52,986 nt of DNA from Gammaproteobacteria bacterium (GTDB taxonomy: Bacteria > Pseudomonadota > Gammaproteobacteria > UBA1113), in contig JAJFKH010000108.1 in NCBI GenBank assembly GCA_021773305.1, positions 1 to 52,986 of the forward strand, given 5' to 3'. Position 1 is the first letter of the stretch; each line of letters begins with the position of its first letter. The notes beneath the pieces are model-generated. The model searched no databases, had not been told where the DNA came from, and saw only the letters and a list, made by a program, of their open reading frames with translations. This document shows positions 36,135 to 45,002 of the stretch, one piece after another. The position numbers were made by a program, and so were the translations under genes.

Positions 36135-36490
36135 TCTCTTAAGATCCCTATCTCGCTTCGCCCATTCCCTCCAAATTTGGAAAATATAAAAAAATTATTA
36201 TTGTTTGATAATGTGGCTTTAATTTCTAAGCTAACAATCACATTGTTTTCTTTATGCATATCTTGCAATAGCACATCCACACGATATAAACGTGGCTCAA
36301 ATGCATTAATTGACTTTTTTATCACTGACAAAAAATCATCGACTGTATTGGGGAAGCCTGCATACACATCTGTTAGATCGGGCAATCCGAAGGATTCTCT
36401 CCCAGGAATCGTCCCCTGCCTTGTATTGAAAATACAATGGATATTGTTAATAATATCTGATATTTGACCGTTACTATCAGAAAAAAACAT
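36131..36490 (-). CDS. tssE: TssE: T6SS gp25-like baseplate protein
   Basis: A 119-residue protein with the gp25-like lysozyme fold signature: NIHCIFNTRQGTIPGRESFGLPDL (about 16-39; the GxxPxRxxFGLPD-type motif), then IKKSINAFEPRLYRVDV (about 61-77), as in TssE. It is about 30 residues shorter than most TssE proteins. TssE starts sheath assembly from the baseplate. It is preceded by hcp after a 78-base gap and overlaps tssF, so it is part of one leftward unit. Confidence 0.83.
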   Translation of the reverse strand: MFFSDSNGQISDIINNIHCIFNTRQGTIPGRESFGLPDLTDVYAGFPNTVDDFLSVIKKSINAFEPRLYRVDVLLQDMHKENNVIVSLEIKATLSNNNNFFIFSKFGGNGRSEIGILRE

Positions 36491-36568
36491 ATGTTATTCT
36501 CGTACATAAAAAAGATGGCATGGTGTAACCATGGAGACAACCAAAACACCACGCCATCAGAGGCTAAC

Positions 36569-37054
36569 CTAGAATTTATGAGACCAATCATCACTGGCAA
36601 TCACATTGCCATCAATGTAAGTCCACTCTATTTTTTCATAACGAAACGCTATCTTTTCTAAATGACCGTAATTTTCTTTACTCTTATCTTTGATATCTTC
36701 CATGAGTGGATTAACACAAACAACTTTAGCATTGGTTAGGATATGTCTAAAATATTCTTTCTCCTGCCCATGGCTGTTAATTTGATACCAGCTAAGACGT
36801 ATTTCCTTCATGGTCGAGCCACTGCAACAGGATTTATATAAAACTGGGGATGCAGCGCAAAATGCCTTTTGTATAGTAAAAGGTTCATGCTTACGTGTTC
36901 CTGTTATAGCACCTGTATCGGCATCGTTAGGAATATAAATGCGATGATTAAATCCTAGAATTTCAACGCCTTTTTCTCGCCCTAACACCTTAGAATTACC
37001 AATGATATTATAACCTGTATCATCCGTTATCCACATACAACCTGGTATCGCCAT
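36569..37054 (-). CDS. hcp: Hcp (TssD): T6SS inner tube protein
   Basis: A 161-residue Hcp. Evidence is IPGCMWITDDTGY at the N-terminus, ILGFNHRIYIPNDADTGAITGTRKHEPFTIQKAF (about 29-62; the HxPxxxxTGxxxGxRxHxPFxxxK pattern) and a C-terminal YEKIEWTYIDG strand. Hcp hexamers stack into the tube propelled by sheath contraction and can carry effectors. The start at ATG 37054 sits six bases after AAGGAG; a TTG two codons earlier is also possible. It lies between tssC and tssE, a common T6SS gene order. Confidence 0.92.
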   Translation of the reverse strand: MAIPGCMWITDDTGYNIIGNSKVLGREKGVEILGFNHRIYIPNDADTGAITGTRKHEPFTIQKAFCAASPVLYKSCCSGSTMKEIRLSWYQINSHGQEKEYFRHILTNAKVVCVNPLMEDIKDKSKENYGHLEKIAFRYEKIEWTYIDGNVIASDDWSHKF

Positions 37055-37074
37055 CATCAACTCCTTTTATTTGC

Positions 37075-38565
37075 TTATGATATATCTTCTTGCTTCCCTG
37101 GCAATTGAGAAACAAGGGATAATCTGACATCCACACCTTCAACTTGAAAATGCGGAACAATATGTAACTTCACACTGTAAAAACCTGGCTTTCCATCTAT
37201 ATTATGTACTTCAACAAATCCCTCTCGAAGGGGATATCTCGCGGCCATATCAGGGCTTGGGTTATTCATTTTTGTCACCAACCCTTTAAGCCAATCATTT
37301 AACTCACTTTCTAGTTGCACTCTCGGTTTGTTTGCACCGATATTTTCTCGCTGCAAGACTTTTAAATAGTGAGCAAGTCGCGAAACTAAAAGCACATAGG
37401 GCAAACGCATATTAATACGACAATTAGCTGTTGCTTCATAAGAACCATACTCATCTGCTCTTTGCACTGAGTTTGCCGAAAAGAAGCAAGCAAAATTTGA
37501 GTTTTTATAAAAACTCAGTGGAATAAACCCTAATTCTGACAATTCTAATTCTAAGGTTTCGGGTATTAGCACTTCTGTTGGAATTCTACTTTCAATACCT
37601 CTGCCCACATCATATTGATGCATGGGTAAATCTGGAACACAACCACCTGACTCAGGGCCTCTAATATTCACTGTCCAACCATGCTGCTTAAAGCTTTTCA
37701 TCATATTCACAGCGAAAGGAAAGCTAGCTCTCCCCCAAAGATATTTTCGCCCATCATCTGATATAACATTTTCTTGATAATTAAAAGATTTCACTAAATT
37801 ATCTTTGCCATAGGGCAGTCGCAATAAAAAATGGGGGAGCGTCAATCCCAAATAACGTGCATCGTCTATTTTTCGAAAGGCATTCCATTCAATAAACTCA
37901 GGTTTTTCCATATAGTCCGATAAATTTTCAATGGCCATAATTTCTTGGAAATTATTTTTCTTGAAAAATGTTATATCTGCCGCGCTAATAAACGGGCAAT
38001 GTGCAGATGCCGCAACATTGGCAATGGATTTCAACAATGCCATATCCCTTGTGTCGCTACCAAAAGCAAAATCACTGATCATGGCCGAGTAAGGTTCACC
38101 GCCAGGGGTATCATATTCTTGGATATAAACATGCTCATACAAAGATGATTGAGTTACTTCGCTTGCTTCGTCAAAATCTTCGAGTAATGTTTCTTGATCT
38201 ACATCTAATAAATCAATTTTAGTATTAGCCCTTGGATCGGTTCTATCAACTAAGTATTTCAAACCTTTCCATGTTGACTCAAGTTGCTGGAAATCTTCAT
38301 GATGTAAAATTTCGTCTAGCTGTTGACTCAACATTTGATCAATTTTACTGATATAAACATCAACCAACGAACGATCGCATCGATGAATCGTTTTGTCGTC
38401 ATTTGTAATCAAATCAATTAATATTTGTAACCCTGAGGTTAAGCGTTGAGATGGCGCTTGTTGAGCCAATTCATGGAAATCTGCAAAACATTCTACGGAT
38501 AAGGTTTGTTGAACCGGCGGCATCTCAACGATGTCACAAAGCTGTTGATATTGACTATGACTCAT
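37075..38565 (-). CDS. tssC: TssC: T6SS contractile sheath large subunit
   Basis: A 496-residue sheath protein (VipB/ImpD). Signatures include ESTWKGLKYLVDRTDPRANTKIDLLDV, QEYDTPGGEPYSAMISDFAFG and VNIRGPESGGCVPDLPMHQY, and the C-terminus carries the usual PLREGFVEVHNIDGKPGFYSVKLHIVPHFQVEG. It forms the contractile sheath with TssB and is disassembled by ClpV, whose gene is not in this window. ATG 38565 has GGAG eight bases upstream; an ATG at 38580 adds five residues. The start overlaps the tssB end. Confidence 0.95.
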   Translation of the reverse strand: MSHSQYQQLCDIVEMPPVQQTLSVECFADFHELAQQAPSQRLTSGLQILIDLITNDDKTIHRCDRSLVDVYISKIDQMLSQQLDEILHHEDFQQLESTWKGLKYLVDRTDPRANTKIDLLDVDQETLLEDFDEASEVTQSSLYEHVYIQEYDTPGGEPYSAMISDFAFGSDTRDMALLKSIANVAASAHCPFISAADITFFKKNNFQEIMAIENLSDYMEKPEFIEWNAFRKIDDARYLGLTLPHFLLRLPYGKDNLVKSFNYQENVISDDGRKYLWGRASFPFAVNMMKSFKQHGWTVNIRGPESGGCVPDLPMHQYDVGRGIESRIPTEVLIPETLELELSELGFIPLSFYKNSNFACFFSANSVQRADEYGSYEATANCRINMRLPYVLLVSRLAHYLKVLQRENIGANKPRVQLESELNDWLKGLVTKMNNPSPDMAARYPLREGFVEVHNIDGKPGFYSVKLHIVPHFQVEGVDVRLSLVSQLPGKQEDIS

Positions 38566-39067
38566 GTTGATTTTCTCCATTGTGGCTCAATTGAGAAAGC
38601 TCTTTTTTAAAAGATTTGATTTTTTCGGGGTCAATAATAATATTTTGTAGCGCGGATTGAAGACTTTTACTATCCATAAGATTCGTTTTAAAATCTTTTA
38701 ACACATTTCTCATGGCAAGTAGTTTACGCAATGCGGGGACTTGCATAATCAATTCGTCTGGATGAAAATCTTTGAGCTTTTCAAATTTTAAATCAACAAC
38801 CAACTCTCCTTCATGTTGCTGAAATTTATTGGGTACTGTAAGAGTCAACCGAGGATCTACCGCTTGAACAACAGAATCAATGTTATTGCGGGTGATTTTG
38901 TGACGCTTTCGTTGGTGCAACGGCTCAAGGCAACTGCCACCACTAAAGTCTCCAACAGCAAGTAGCTTGCAGGGCAATTCTTTTTTCTCTTGGCCGTTCC
39001 CTGTTTCAAGATCGAGTGTAATATTCACTCTTGCATTGGGAAGATCCCTTTGAATACTCTGTTGCAT
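38555..39067 (-). CDS. tssB: TssB: T6SS contractile sheath small subunit
   Basis: A 170-residue VipA/ImpB homologue. Conserved features are KELPCKLLAVGDFSGG (about 29-44), the RxR-NN-box TRNNIDSVV with ELVVDLKFEKLKDFHPDELI downstream (about 85-105) and VPALRKLLAMRNVLKDFKTNL. It interlocks with TssC in the sheath. It is the first gene of the T6SS unit, starting at ATG 39067 with AGGGA nine bases upstream. No promoter consensus is obvious in the short AT-rich space before it. Confidence 0.93.
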   Translation of the reverse strand: MQQSIQRDLPNARVNITLDLETGNGQEKKELPCKLLAVGDFSGGSCLEPLHQRKRHKITRNNIDSVVQAVDPRLTLTVPNKFQQHEGELVVDLKFEKLKDFHPDELIMQVPALRKLLAMRNVLKDFKTNLMDSKSLQSALQNIIIDPEKIKSFKKELSQLSHNGENQHES

Positions 39068-39161
39068 CGTGCAAATCCCTAAAGAATATTTGATTAATGT
39101 TTATTATAATTGAATATTCTTTTTATGCAACAAAGAATTAAGTTTTTTTAATAAAATACTT

Positions 39162-39923
39162 TTATTCGCCCCAGCCTCGCCCACCATCCACGCGCAACGT
39201 ATCTCCGGTAGTAAATAACGCATCTTCTGCTAAATAATAAACAGCCTTAGCAATAGCCAAAGCACGATCATCTACGTTTAATAAGGTCTTTCCCATAATT
39301 TTCTTTTTTTGCGCATCATCCAAATTATTTTCCCCCTCCGGCCAAAGGATAGCACCGGGAGCCACAGCATTCACACGAATATGGGGTGCCAACTCTTTAG
39401 CCAATGCTTGGGTCATCATAGACAAACCTGCCTTGGCCATACTATATATAGGATAACCTTTTAGAGGACGTTGGCTGTGAATATCCGTTATATTAATGAT
39501 AGATCCCCGACTCTGCTCCAATAACTTCATAGCAGCCTGGCTCAGAAAAAAAGGGCCTTTTAGGTTACTTGCCATCAAATCGTCCCATTGAATTTCGTCA
39601 ATATCACCCAATTCAGTTGAAAAAAAGCTGGAAGCATTGTTGACAAGGACATCTAGCTGCCCCCATTTTGCTTTAATTAACTCTATATGTTGATAAAATT
39701 CTTTAATATTTGCTAAGTCACCGTAAATTAACTGGGTAGAATCCTGCCGCCTAGACTCTAACTCTAAGGCTAATTGTTTCGCAAGAGCGACATTGCTACG
39801 GTAATGAATCACCACATTATAGCCGTGATCATGGAAATAACGGATGATAACTTCCCCAATACGGCGGGCAGCTCCTGTTACAAAGATAACTTTCCCTGTT
39901 ATTTGTGGTTGTAAATCAGACAT
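39162..39923 (-). CDS. Pteridine reductase (SDR family, FolM-like)
   Basis: A 253-residue short-chain dehydrogenase. It has the dinucleotide motif TGAARRIGE (17-25; Arg at this place is typical of NADPH-using pteridine reductases), NNASSFF (about 91-97) and catalytic YSMAKAG (about 158-164) with the upstream Ser/Asp in ITDIHS, where Asp replaces the usual Ser as in PTR1/FolM. It reduces dihydropteridines/dihydrofolate with NADPH. The PTPS-III-like gene close by supports a pterin/folate role. It diverges from the MidA-like gene with only 21 bases between the start codons. Confidence 0.85.
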   Translation of the reverse strand: MSDLQPQITGKVIFVTGAARRIGEVIIRYFHDHGYNVVIHYRSNVALAKQLALELESRRQDSTQLIYGDLANIKEFYQHIELIKAKWGQLDVLVNNASSFFSTELGDIDEIQWDDLMASNLKGPFFLSQAAMKLLEQSRGSIINITDIHSQRPLKGYPIYSMAKAGLSMMTQALAKELAPHIRVNAVAPGAILWPEGENNLDDAQKKKIMGKTLLNVDDRALAIAKAVYYLAEDALFTTGDTLRVDGGRGWGE

Positions 39924-39944
39924 AGTAAACTACTCCAACTGTCA

Positions 39945-41162
39945 ATGAATGAACACTACCCGAACATGAATACTGTTGCAAACAAGCCTACCATCCCCAA
40001 CAATCTGCCCCAACCCAGCACCGATACTCGTGAGCACAGCGAGCGCGTTAAAAAGCACATTCTTCACCAAATACAACAGCATAATGGAAGCATTAGCTTT
40101 GCAGATTACATGCAAATCTGCCTCTATGAACCTGGCCTGGGTTACTACAGTGCAGGCTGTGAAAAGTTCGGCCCAGGGGGGGATTTTACTACAGCCCCTC
40201 TTATCTCACCTTTATTTGCCCAATGCTTGGGGCAACAATGCCAAGAGGTTTTGCAAACTCTCGCACCGAGCAACATCCTCGAATTAGGCGCAGGTAATGG
40301 TAAGCTCGCTCAAGACATCTTAGATTTTTTAGCCAAACACCAGCAACTCCCGGACACTTATTTTATCTTGGAAGTTAGCGCTCAATTACAACAGCAGCAG
40401 CAAAAAACACTGCAAAAATCAGAGCATATTGATAGGATCAAGTGGATTTCAGCATTGCCCCAAGACTTCAACGGCATCATCCTAGCCAATGAAGTCATGG
40501 ATGCGATGCCTGTGGAATTATTTCATCTCAATGAAAATGGAAATCATCAGCTTGTTGTGAGTCAAAAAAATGAAGAATTTTGCTGGCAACTATCATCTCC
40601 TCGTTCAACCCATCTAAAAACACAAATTGACAAGATTGCAAAAACATTACCCAAAGACGTCCGATCCTCAGGCTATACTTCAGAGTTTAATACCAATCTT
40701 TCTCCCTGGATCAAAAGCCTTGCAAGTTGCTTAGCCCGAGGCGTCATATTGTTAATTGATTATGGGTTTCCTGAAGCTGAATATTATCATCCCCAGCGCA
40801 GCACGGGTACATTAATGTGCCATTTCCAGCACCACGCCCATAGCCATCCTCTCATTTACCCTGGGATCCAAGATATTACCTCTCATGTTGACTTCACTGA
40901 AGTTGCCGCAGCAGCAACAGATAATGACTTGAAAATATTGGGTTACTGTAGTCAAGGTGCTTTTTTATTAGCACTGGGTTTACTGGAAAAAGTCAATCAA
41001 AAGGACTTCGAAGCCAAACAACAGGTTAAACGACTCACCATGCCCCATGAAATGGGAGAGTTATTTAAAGTCATTGCCTTAGGAAAAAACGTTGAACAAT
41101 CCTTATTAGGCTTTACAATACAGAATCAACCGCAACGGCTACACTCTCAGGAACGCTTATGA
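39945..41162 (+). CDS. MidA/NDUFAF7-like SAM-dependent methyltransferase (DUF185)
   Basis: A 405-residue protein of the DUF185/MidA family. It has GSISFADYMQICLYEPGLGYYSAG (about 45-68), the SAM motif LELGAGNGKLAQDIL (about 109-123), then ILANEVMDAMPV and LIDYGFPEAEYYHPQR. The mitochondrial homologue methylates an Arg of the complex I NDUFS2 subunit; the bacterial role is less clear but the family is widely conserved. An N-terminal stretch of about 25 polar residues precedes the family start, so the true start may be later; no ribosome-binding site is obvious. It overlaps the PTPS gene by ATGA. Confidence 0.85.
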   Translation: MNEHYPNMNTVANKPTIPNNLPQPSTDTREHSERVKKHILHQIQQHNGSISFADYMQICLYEPGLGYYSAGCEKFGPGGDFTTAPLISPLFAQCLGQQCQEVLQTLAPSNILELGAGNGKLAQDILDFLAKHQQLPDTYFILEVSAQLQQQQQKTLQKSEHIDRIKWISALPQDFNGIILANEVMDAMPVELFHLNENGNHQLVVSQKNEEFCWQLSSPRSTHLKTQIDKIAKTLPKDVRSSGYTSEFNTNLSPWIKSLASCLARGVILLIDYGFPEAEYYHPQRSTGTLMCHFQHHAHSHPLIYPGIQDITSHVDFTEVAAAATDNDLKILGYCSQGAFLLALGLLEKVNQKDFEAKQQVKRLTMPHEMGELFKVIALGKNVEQSLLGFTIQNQPQRLHSQERL

Positions 41163-41656
41163 GCCACTTAACGACCATTGAATTATGCAAAGAGAATATG
41201 AAATTCTCTTCCGGCCACTATACAATTTTTTCACCTACTCGCCGGGAAAAGCTGCATGGCCATAATTTCACCGTTTATGCGGCCATCACTGCAAAAACAG
41301 ATGAAAATGGTATGGCTTTTGACTATGGTATCTATAAAGAAAAATTGCGTAAATTATGTCGAGGTCTCAGTGAGTATTTTTTGATTGCTGGAGATTCTCA
41401 GTATCAACGGATCGAACAAGAGGGGGATTGTACCTATATCCACTTCCATAACGAAAAAATTCCATTTCTTAGCAAAGACATTCTTATCCTCCCCATTAAA
41501 AATGTAACGGTTGAAGAATTATCTAAATGGATGGTGGGTGAGCTTCTCGCGGAAAAACAAGAGCTGGACAAACATGAAATTACCGCTATCCTTATAAAGG
41601 TTTTTTCAGGGCCTGGACAATCTGGCTCCTACCAATGGCAACGAGAAGACAGCTAA
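41159..41656 (+). CDS. PTPS-III-like 6-pyruvoyltetrahydropterin synthase family enzyme
   Basis: A 165-residue protein of the QueD/PTPS family with the zinc-binding FSSGH (16-20) and LHGHNF (33-38). The catalytic Cys of QueD/PTPS (CxxLHGH) is absent: the motif reads RREKLHGH, with Glu next to the Cys position. This pattern defines PTPS-III, which in Plasmodium and some bacteria makes 6-hydroxymethyl-dihydropterin, replacing dihydroneopterin aldolase FolB in folate synthesis. That fits the neighbouring pteridine reductase. The DHHxLN segment of QueD is also changed here. Confidence is high for the family and moderate for type III. Confidence 0.8.
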   Translation: MSHLTTIELCKENMKFSSGHYTIFSPTRREKLHGHNFTVYAAITAKTDENGMAFDYGIYKEKLRKLCRGLSEYFLIAGDSQYQRIEQEGDCTYIHFHNEKIPFLSKDILILPIKNVTVEELSKWMVGELLAEKQELDKHEITAILIKVFSGPGQSGSYQWQREDS

Positions 41657-41765
41657 CATCTTCAAACTACGGCTAAACTACTTTAACTTGCCATGATCTA
41701 CATAGTTCTAGACAAAGCTCACCCTTTCAGGCAAAATGCCCACATCCAACAATTAGGTTGATCTG

Positions 41766-41915
41766 ATGGCAAAAATATGGGCCTTACACGATCCAAACCT
41801 CAACCTCTTAGGCAATAGAGGGCAGGAATGCTATGGGACGACTACATTGAAGCAAATTGGTCAAAAATCATCCGAGCAAGCGGCTCAGAAACAACGAACA
41901 GAGGAGTTACAATAA
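41766..41915 (+). pseudogene. aroQ: aroQ remnant (type II 3-dehydroquinase), 49 codons
   Basis: The reading frame from ATG 41766 encodes MAKIWALHDPNLNLLGNRGQ and then ECYGTTTLKQIG, clearly the N-terminus of type II dehydroquinase (consensus NGPNLNLLGxREPExYGxTTL). After residue ~31 it runs into SEQAAQKQRTEELQ and stops, so about 110 residues including the catalytic His domain are lost by deletion. The conserved order aroQ-accB-accC in gammaproteobacteria explains its position. The remnant still carries the GAGGAG ribosome-binding site for accB, which starts right after its stop. Codons appear intact, so a short peptide may still be made. Confidence 0.82.
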
Positions 41916-42371
41916 GTGGATTTTCGCAAAATTAAGAAGTTAATCGAATTGCTCAAAGACAACGTTGTCGCAGAAATTGAAATCAAAGAAGGTGAAGAAT
42001 CCGTACGGATTGTCAAAAGCCAACCGCCATCCACTGTCACCACTCATACAGTAGCTCCTCCTCAGCCCCAACAAATATTTCATGCGCCACCACCACTACA
42101 AGCAGAAGCTGCCGCTGTTGATACGGAAACCATCAATGGCCATGTGGTACAGTCCCCCATGGTCGGAACCGCATATCTTGCGGCTTCTCCAGATGTAGAG
42201 AATTATGTCAAAATCGGTCAAGACATTTCGGTGGGAGACGTTCTGTGCCTTGTTGAAGCCATGAAAATGTTTAATCAAATTGAGTCCGACAAAAGTGGTA
42301 CTGTCAAAGCTTGCCTCGTTGAAAATGGTCAACCGGTTGAATTTGATCAACCTTTATTTATTATTGAATAA
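41916..42371 (+). CDS. accB: AccB: biotin carboxyl carrier protein of acetyl-CoA carboxylase
   Basis: A 151-residue protein. Its N-terminal segment ([21 protein letters not shown]) is typical, followed by a Pro/Ala-rich linker (about 38-65) and a C-terminal biotinyl domain with the biotinylation motif EAMKMF (Lys117). It carries biotin between AccC and the carboxyltransferase in the first step of fatty acid synthesis. The start is GTG 41916, adjacent to the aroQ remnant stop, with GAGGAG nine bases upstream. It is cotranscribed with accC (18-base gap). Confidence 0.95.
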   Translation: MDFRKIKKLIELLKDNVVAEIEIKEGEESVRIVKSQPPSTVTTHTVAPPQPQQIFHAPPPLQAEAAAVDTETINGHVVQSPMVGTAYLAASPDVENYVKIGQDISVGDVLCLVEAMKMFNQIESDKSGTVKACLVENGQPVEFDQPLFIIE

Positions 42372-42389
42372 ACACCTTGGGGATCTAGC

Positions 42390-43733
<1,344 letters not shown>

Positions 43734-43739
43734 CTGACT

Positions 43740-43777
43740 AACACCTCAAAAGAATAGATTCCTTTGAGGTGTTTTTT
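43740..43777 (+). terminator. Rho-independent terminator after accC
   Basis: Perfect 11-bp arms AACACCTCAAA (43740-43750) and TTTGAGGTGTT (43763-43773) around a 12-base loop are followed directly by T residues. It ends the accBC transcript and may also help on the opposite strand for the ankyrin gene. Confidence 0.9.
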
Positions 43778-43813
43778 CCAAAAAATAACAATTGAATGTT
43801 AATCTTGAATAAA

Positions 43814-44638
43814 TCAATTAAAGCCATAATTGACAGGCTGTTTTTCTGCTTCAGGTTTTTTTACGATATCATCCAGCCACTGTAACAATTCTTTTCTCTC
43901 TATAGAATGCTTCTTCTTTGTACGGCGAGTAATTTTCCTATCAAAAAGGCTTTCACATTGTTCATGTTCTTCTGAAGATAGCCTACCTTGTTTCTCTGAG
44001 ATAATCTGCTTAGCTCGTTCAATAACCGCCCTAGCAATCACTTCGCTATCGTTGGTTTCCCTGTAACCTAGCTCATCAAAATGATTCAATGTCCAGAGCT
44101 TCCTGCATCTAAGCAAAGAAAAAAAAGACTCAGCAGCAGAACAGCCCTTTTCTGCTCCCTGGTTACCTTTTCCAATACCAATGGCATCAAAGAGCGCCAC
44201 TAAATGATGAATATGTTGCACCGAGTTAATTGGTTCGATTAACACCTGTGCAATTGCCTCATGATTTTTTTCATCATGAAATTTCAATTCGTGGCGTAAA
44301 TCGCATAACTGGTATAGATTAGCAACAAAATTGAGATCCGACCGCTTTAACAACTCAGCGATGATAGATTGATGACATTCCTCACGGTTCCCTACAAACT
44401 TCGAATATTCTACGGCTTGCTGAAAAAGAAAATCATTATTAACATCCAGCTCTTTCCTTTCTAGCAACATTTTAAGGATCTCAACATACCCTGCAAAAAC
44501 GGCTATCTGGAGCGGTGAGATACCACTAAGGTTCTCATTAACTTGAGTATTCGGATCCTTGAGTAAGACCTCCACCCTCTCTTTATCATTTTTTTTGCAA
44601 GCTTCACATAACGCGTCATAGTTTTCATTTCCTGGCAT
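43814..44638 (-). CDS. Ankyrin-repeat protein sharing the GYRETNDSEV module
   Basis: A 274-residue protein from ATG 44638. About two ankyrin-like repeats lie near the N-terminus (SPLQIAVFAGYVEILKMLLE), then a helical segment, then a C-terminal module (about 165-260): HIHHLVALFDAIGIGKG...LRCRKLWTL...GYRETNDSEVIAR...SLFDRKI. The same module ends the ankyrin protein at 29136, in the same order. There is no signal peptide. A TTG at 44719 would extend the protein by 27 residues through 10-bp tandem repeats, but its ribosome-binding site is weak. It is probably an effector, and function is unknown. Confidence 0.78.
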   Translation of the reverse strand: MPGNENYDALCEACKKNDKERVEVLLKDPNTQVNENLSGISPLQIAVFAGYVEILKMLLERKELDVNNDFLFQQAVEYSKFVGNREECHQSIIAELLKRSDLNFVANLYQLCDLRHELKFHDEKNHEAIAQVLIEPINSVQHIHHLVALFDAIGIGKGNQGAEKGCSAAESFFSLLRCRKLWTLNHFDELGYRETNDSEVIARAVIERAKQIISEKQGRLSSEEHEQCESLFDRKITRRTKKKHSIERKELLQWLDDIVKKPEAEKQPVNYGFN

Positions 44639-44665
44639 TTCCTGGCATTTCCTGGCATTTCCTAT
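44626..44665. repeat. 10-bp tandem repeat, about 4 copies
   Basis: Four head-to-tail copies of CATTTCCTGG (the last ends TAT) on the + strand at the 5' end of the ankyrin gene. On the coding strand each unit reads CCAGGAAATG, i.e. an AGGA purine run and an ATG. The unit length is not a multiple of three, so copy-number change would shift any frame crossing it. Confidence 0.9.
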
Positions 44666-44851
44666 CCTCTTTTTGACTATTTGTTCTTTTCGATTATGTG
44701 GGCTTTGTAACTTTAGCAATCTCTCACCCAGTAGAGCACATTATAATAAAACTATCCAGCATGTCAAATTTAAGTGCGGACACAGAATCATTTAGAATGG
44801 GGATGAGATTGAAATTCAATTAACTTATTGATAAATATAAATTTAATTATT

Positions 44852-44910
44852 AAATCAATAAAAGAACCGGTTCTTTTATTGATTTGCACCACAAAAGAAC
44901 CGGTTCTTTT
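44852..44910. promoter_or_regulatory. Twin perfect palindromes, possible operators or attenuator
   Basis: Palindrome 1 spans 44852-44885 (17-base arms, perfect). Palindrome 2 spans 44893-44910 (AAAAGAACCGGTTCTTTT, perfect). Both share that 18-base core; their centres are 33 bases apart, about three DNA turns. They lie ~100 bases upstream of the DUF4143 ATPase. The second is followed by T residues and could also act as a terminator for rightward reading. The remaining ~280-base gap is AT-rich, and I see no gene in it. Confidence 0.7.
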
Positions 44911-45002
44911 TTATATTTTAAGGTAAAACAACCCATACTTTTATTGACTTCATAGACAAGGATCGTCTAAACTTATTAGCAATAAGACTTTGAGATAACC
45001 CG

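Noticed and set aside
36373-36600. Membrane-protein-like frame between hcp and tssE
   Set aside because: It overlaps both T6SS genes in another frame and lacks a start signal; a shadow.
33863-39067. Phage tail or eCIS module instead of T6SS
   Set aside because: TssB/TssC are clearly of VipA/VipB type and Hcp of the T6SS type; no phage tail tape measure or eCIS ATPase is seen.
44852-44910. Palindromes as LexA boxes
   Set aside because: GAACCGGTTC has only two bases between the half sites, unlike the four of known boxes.
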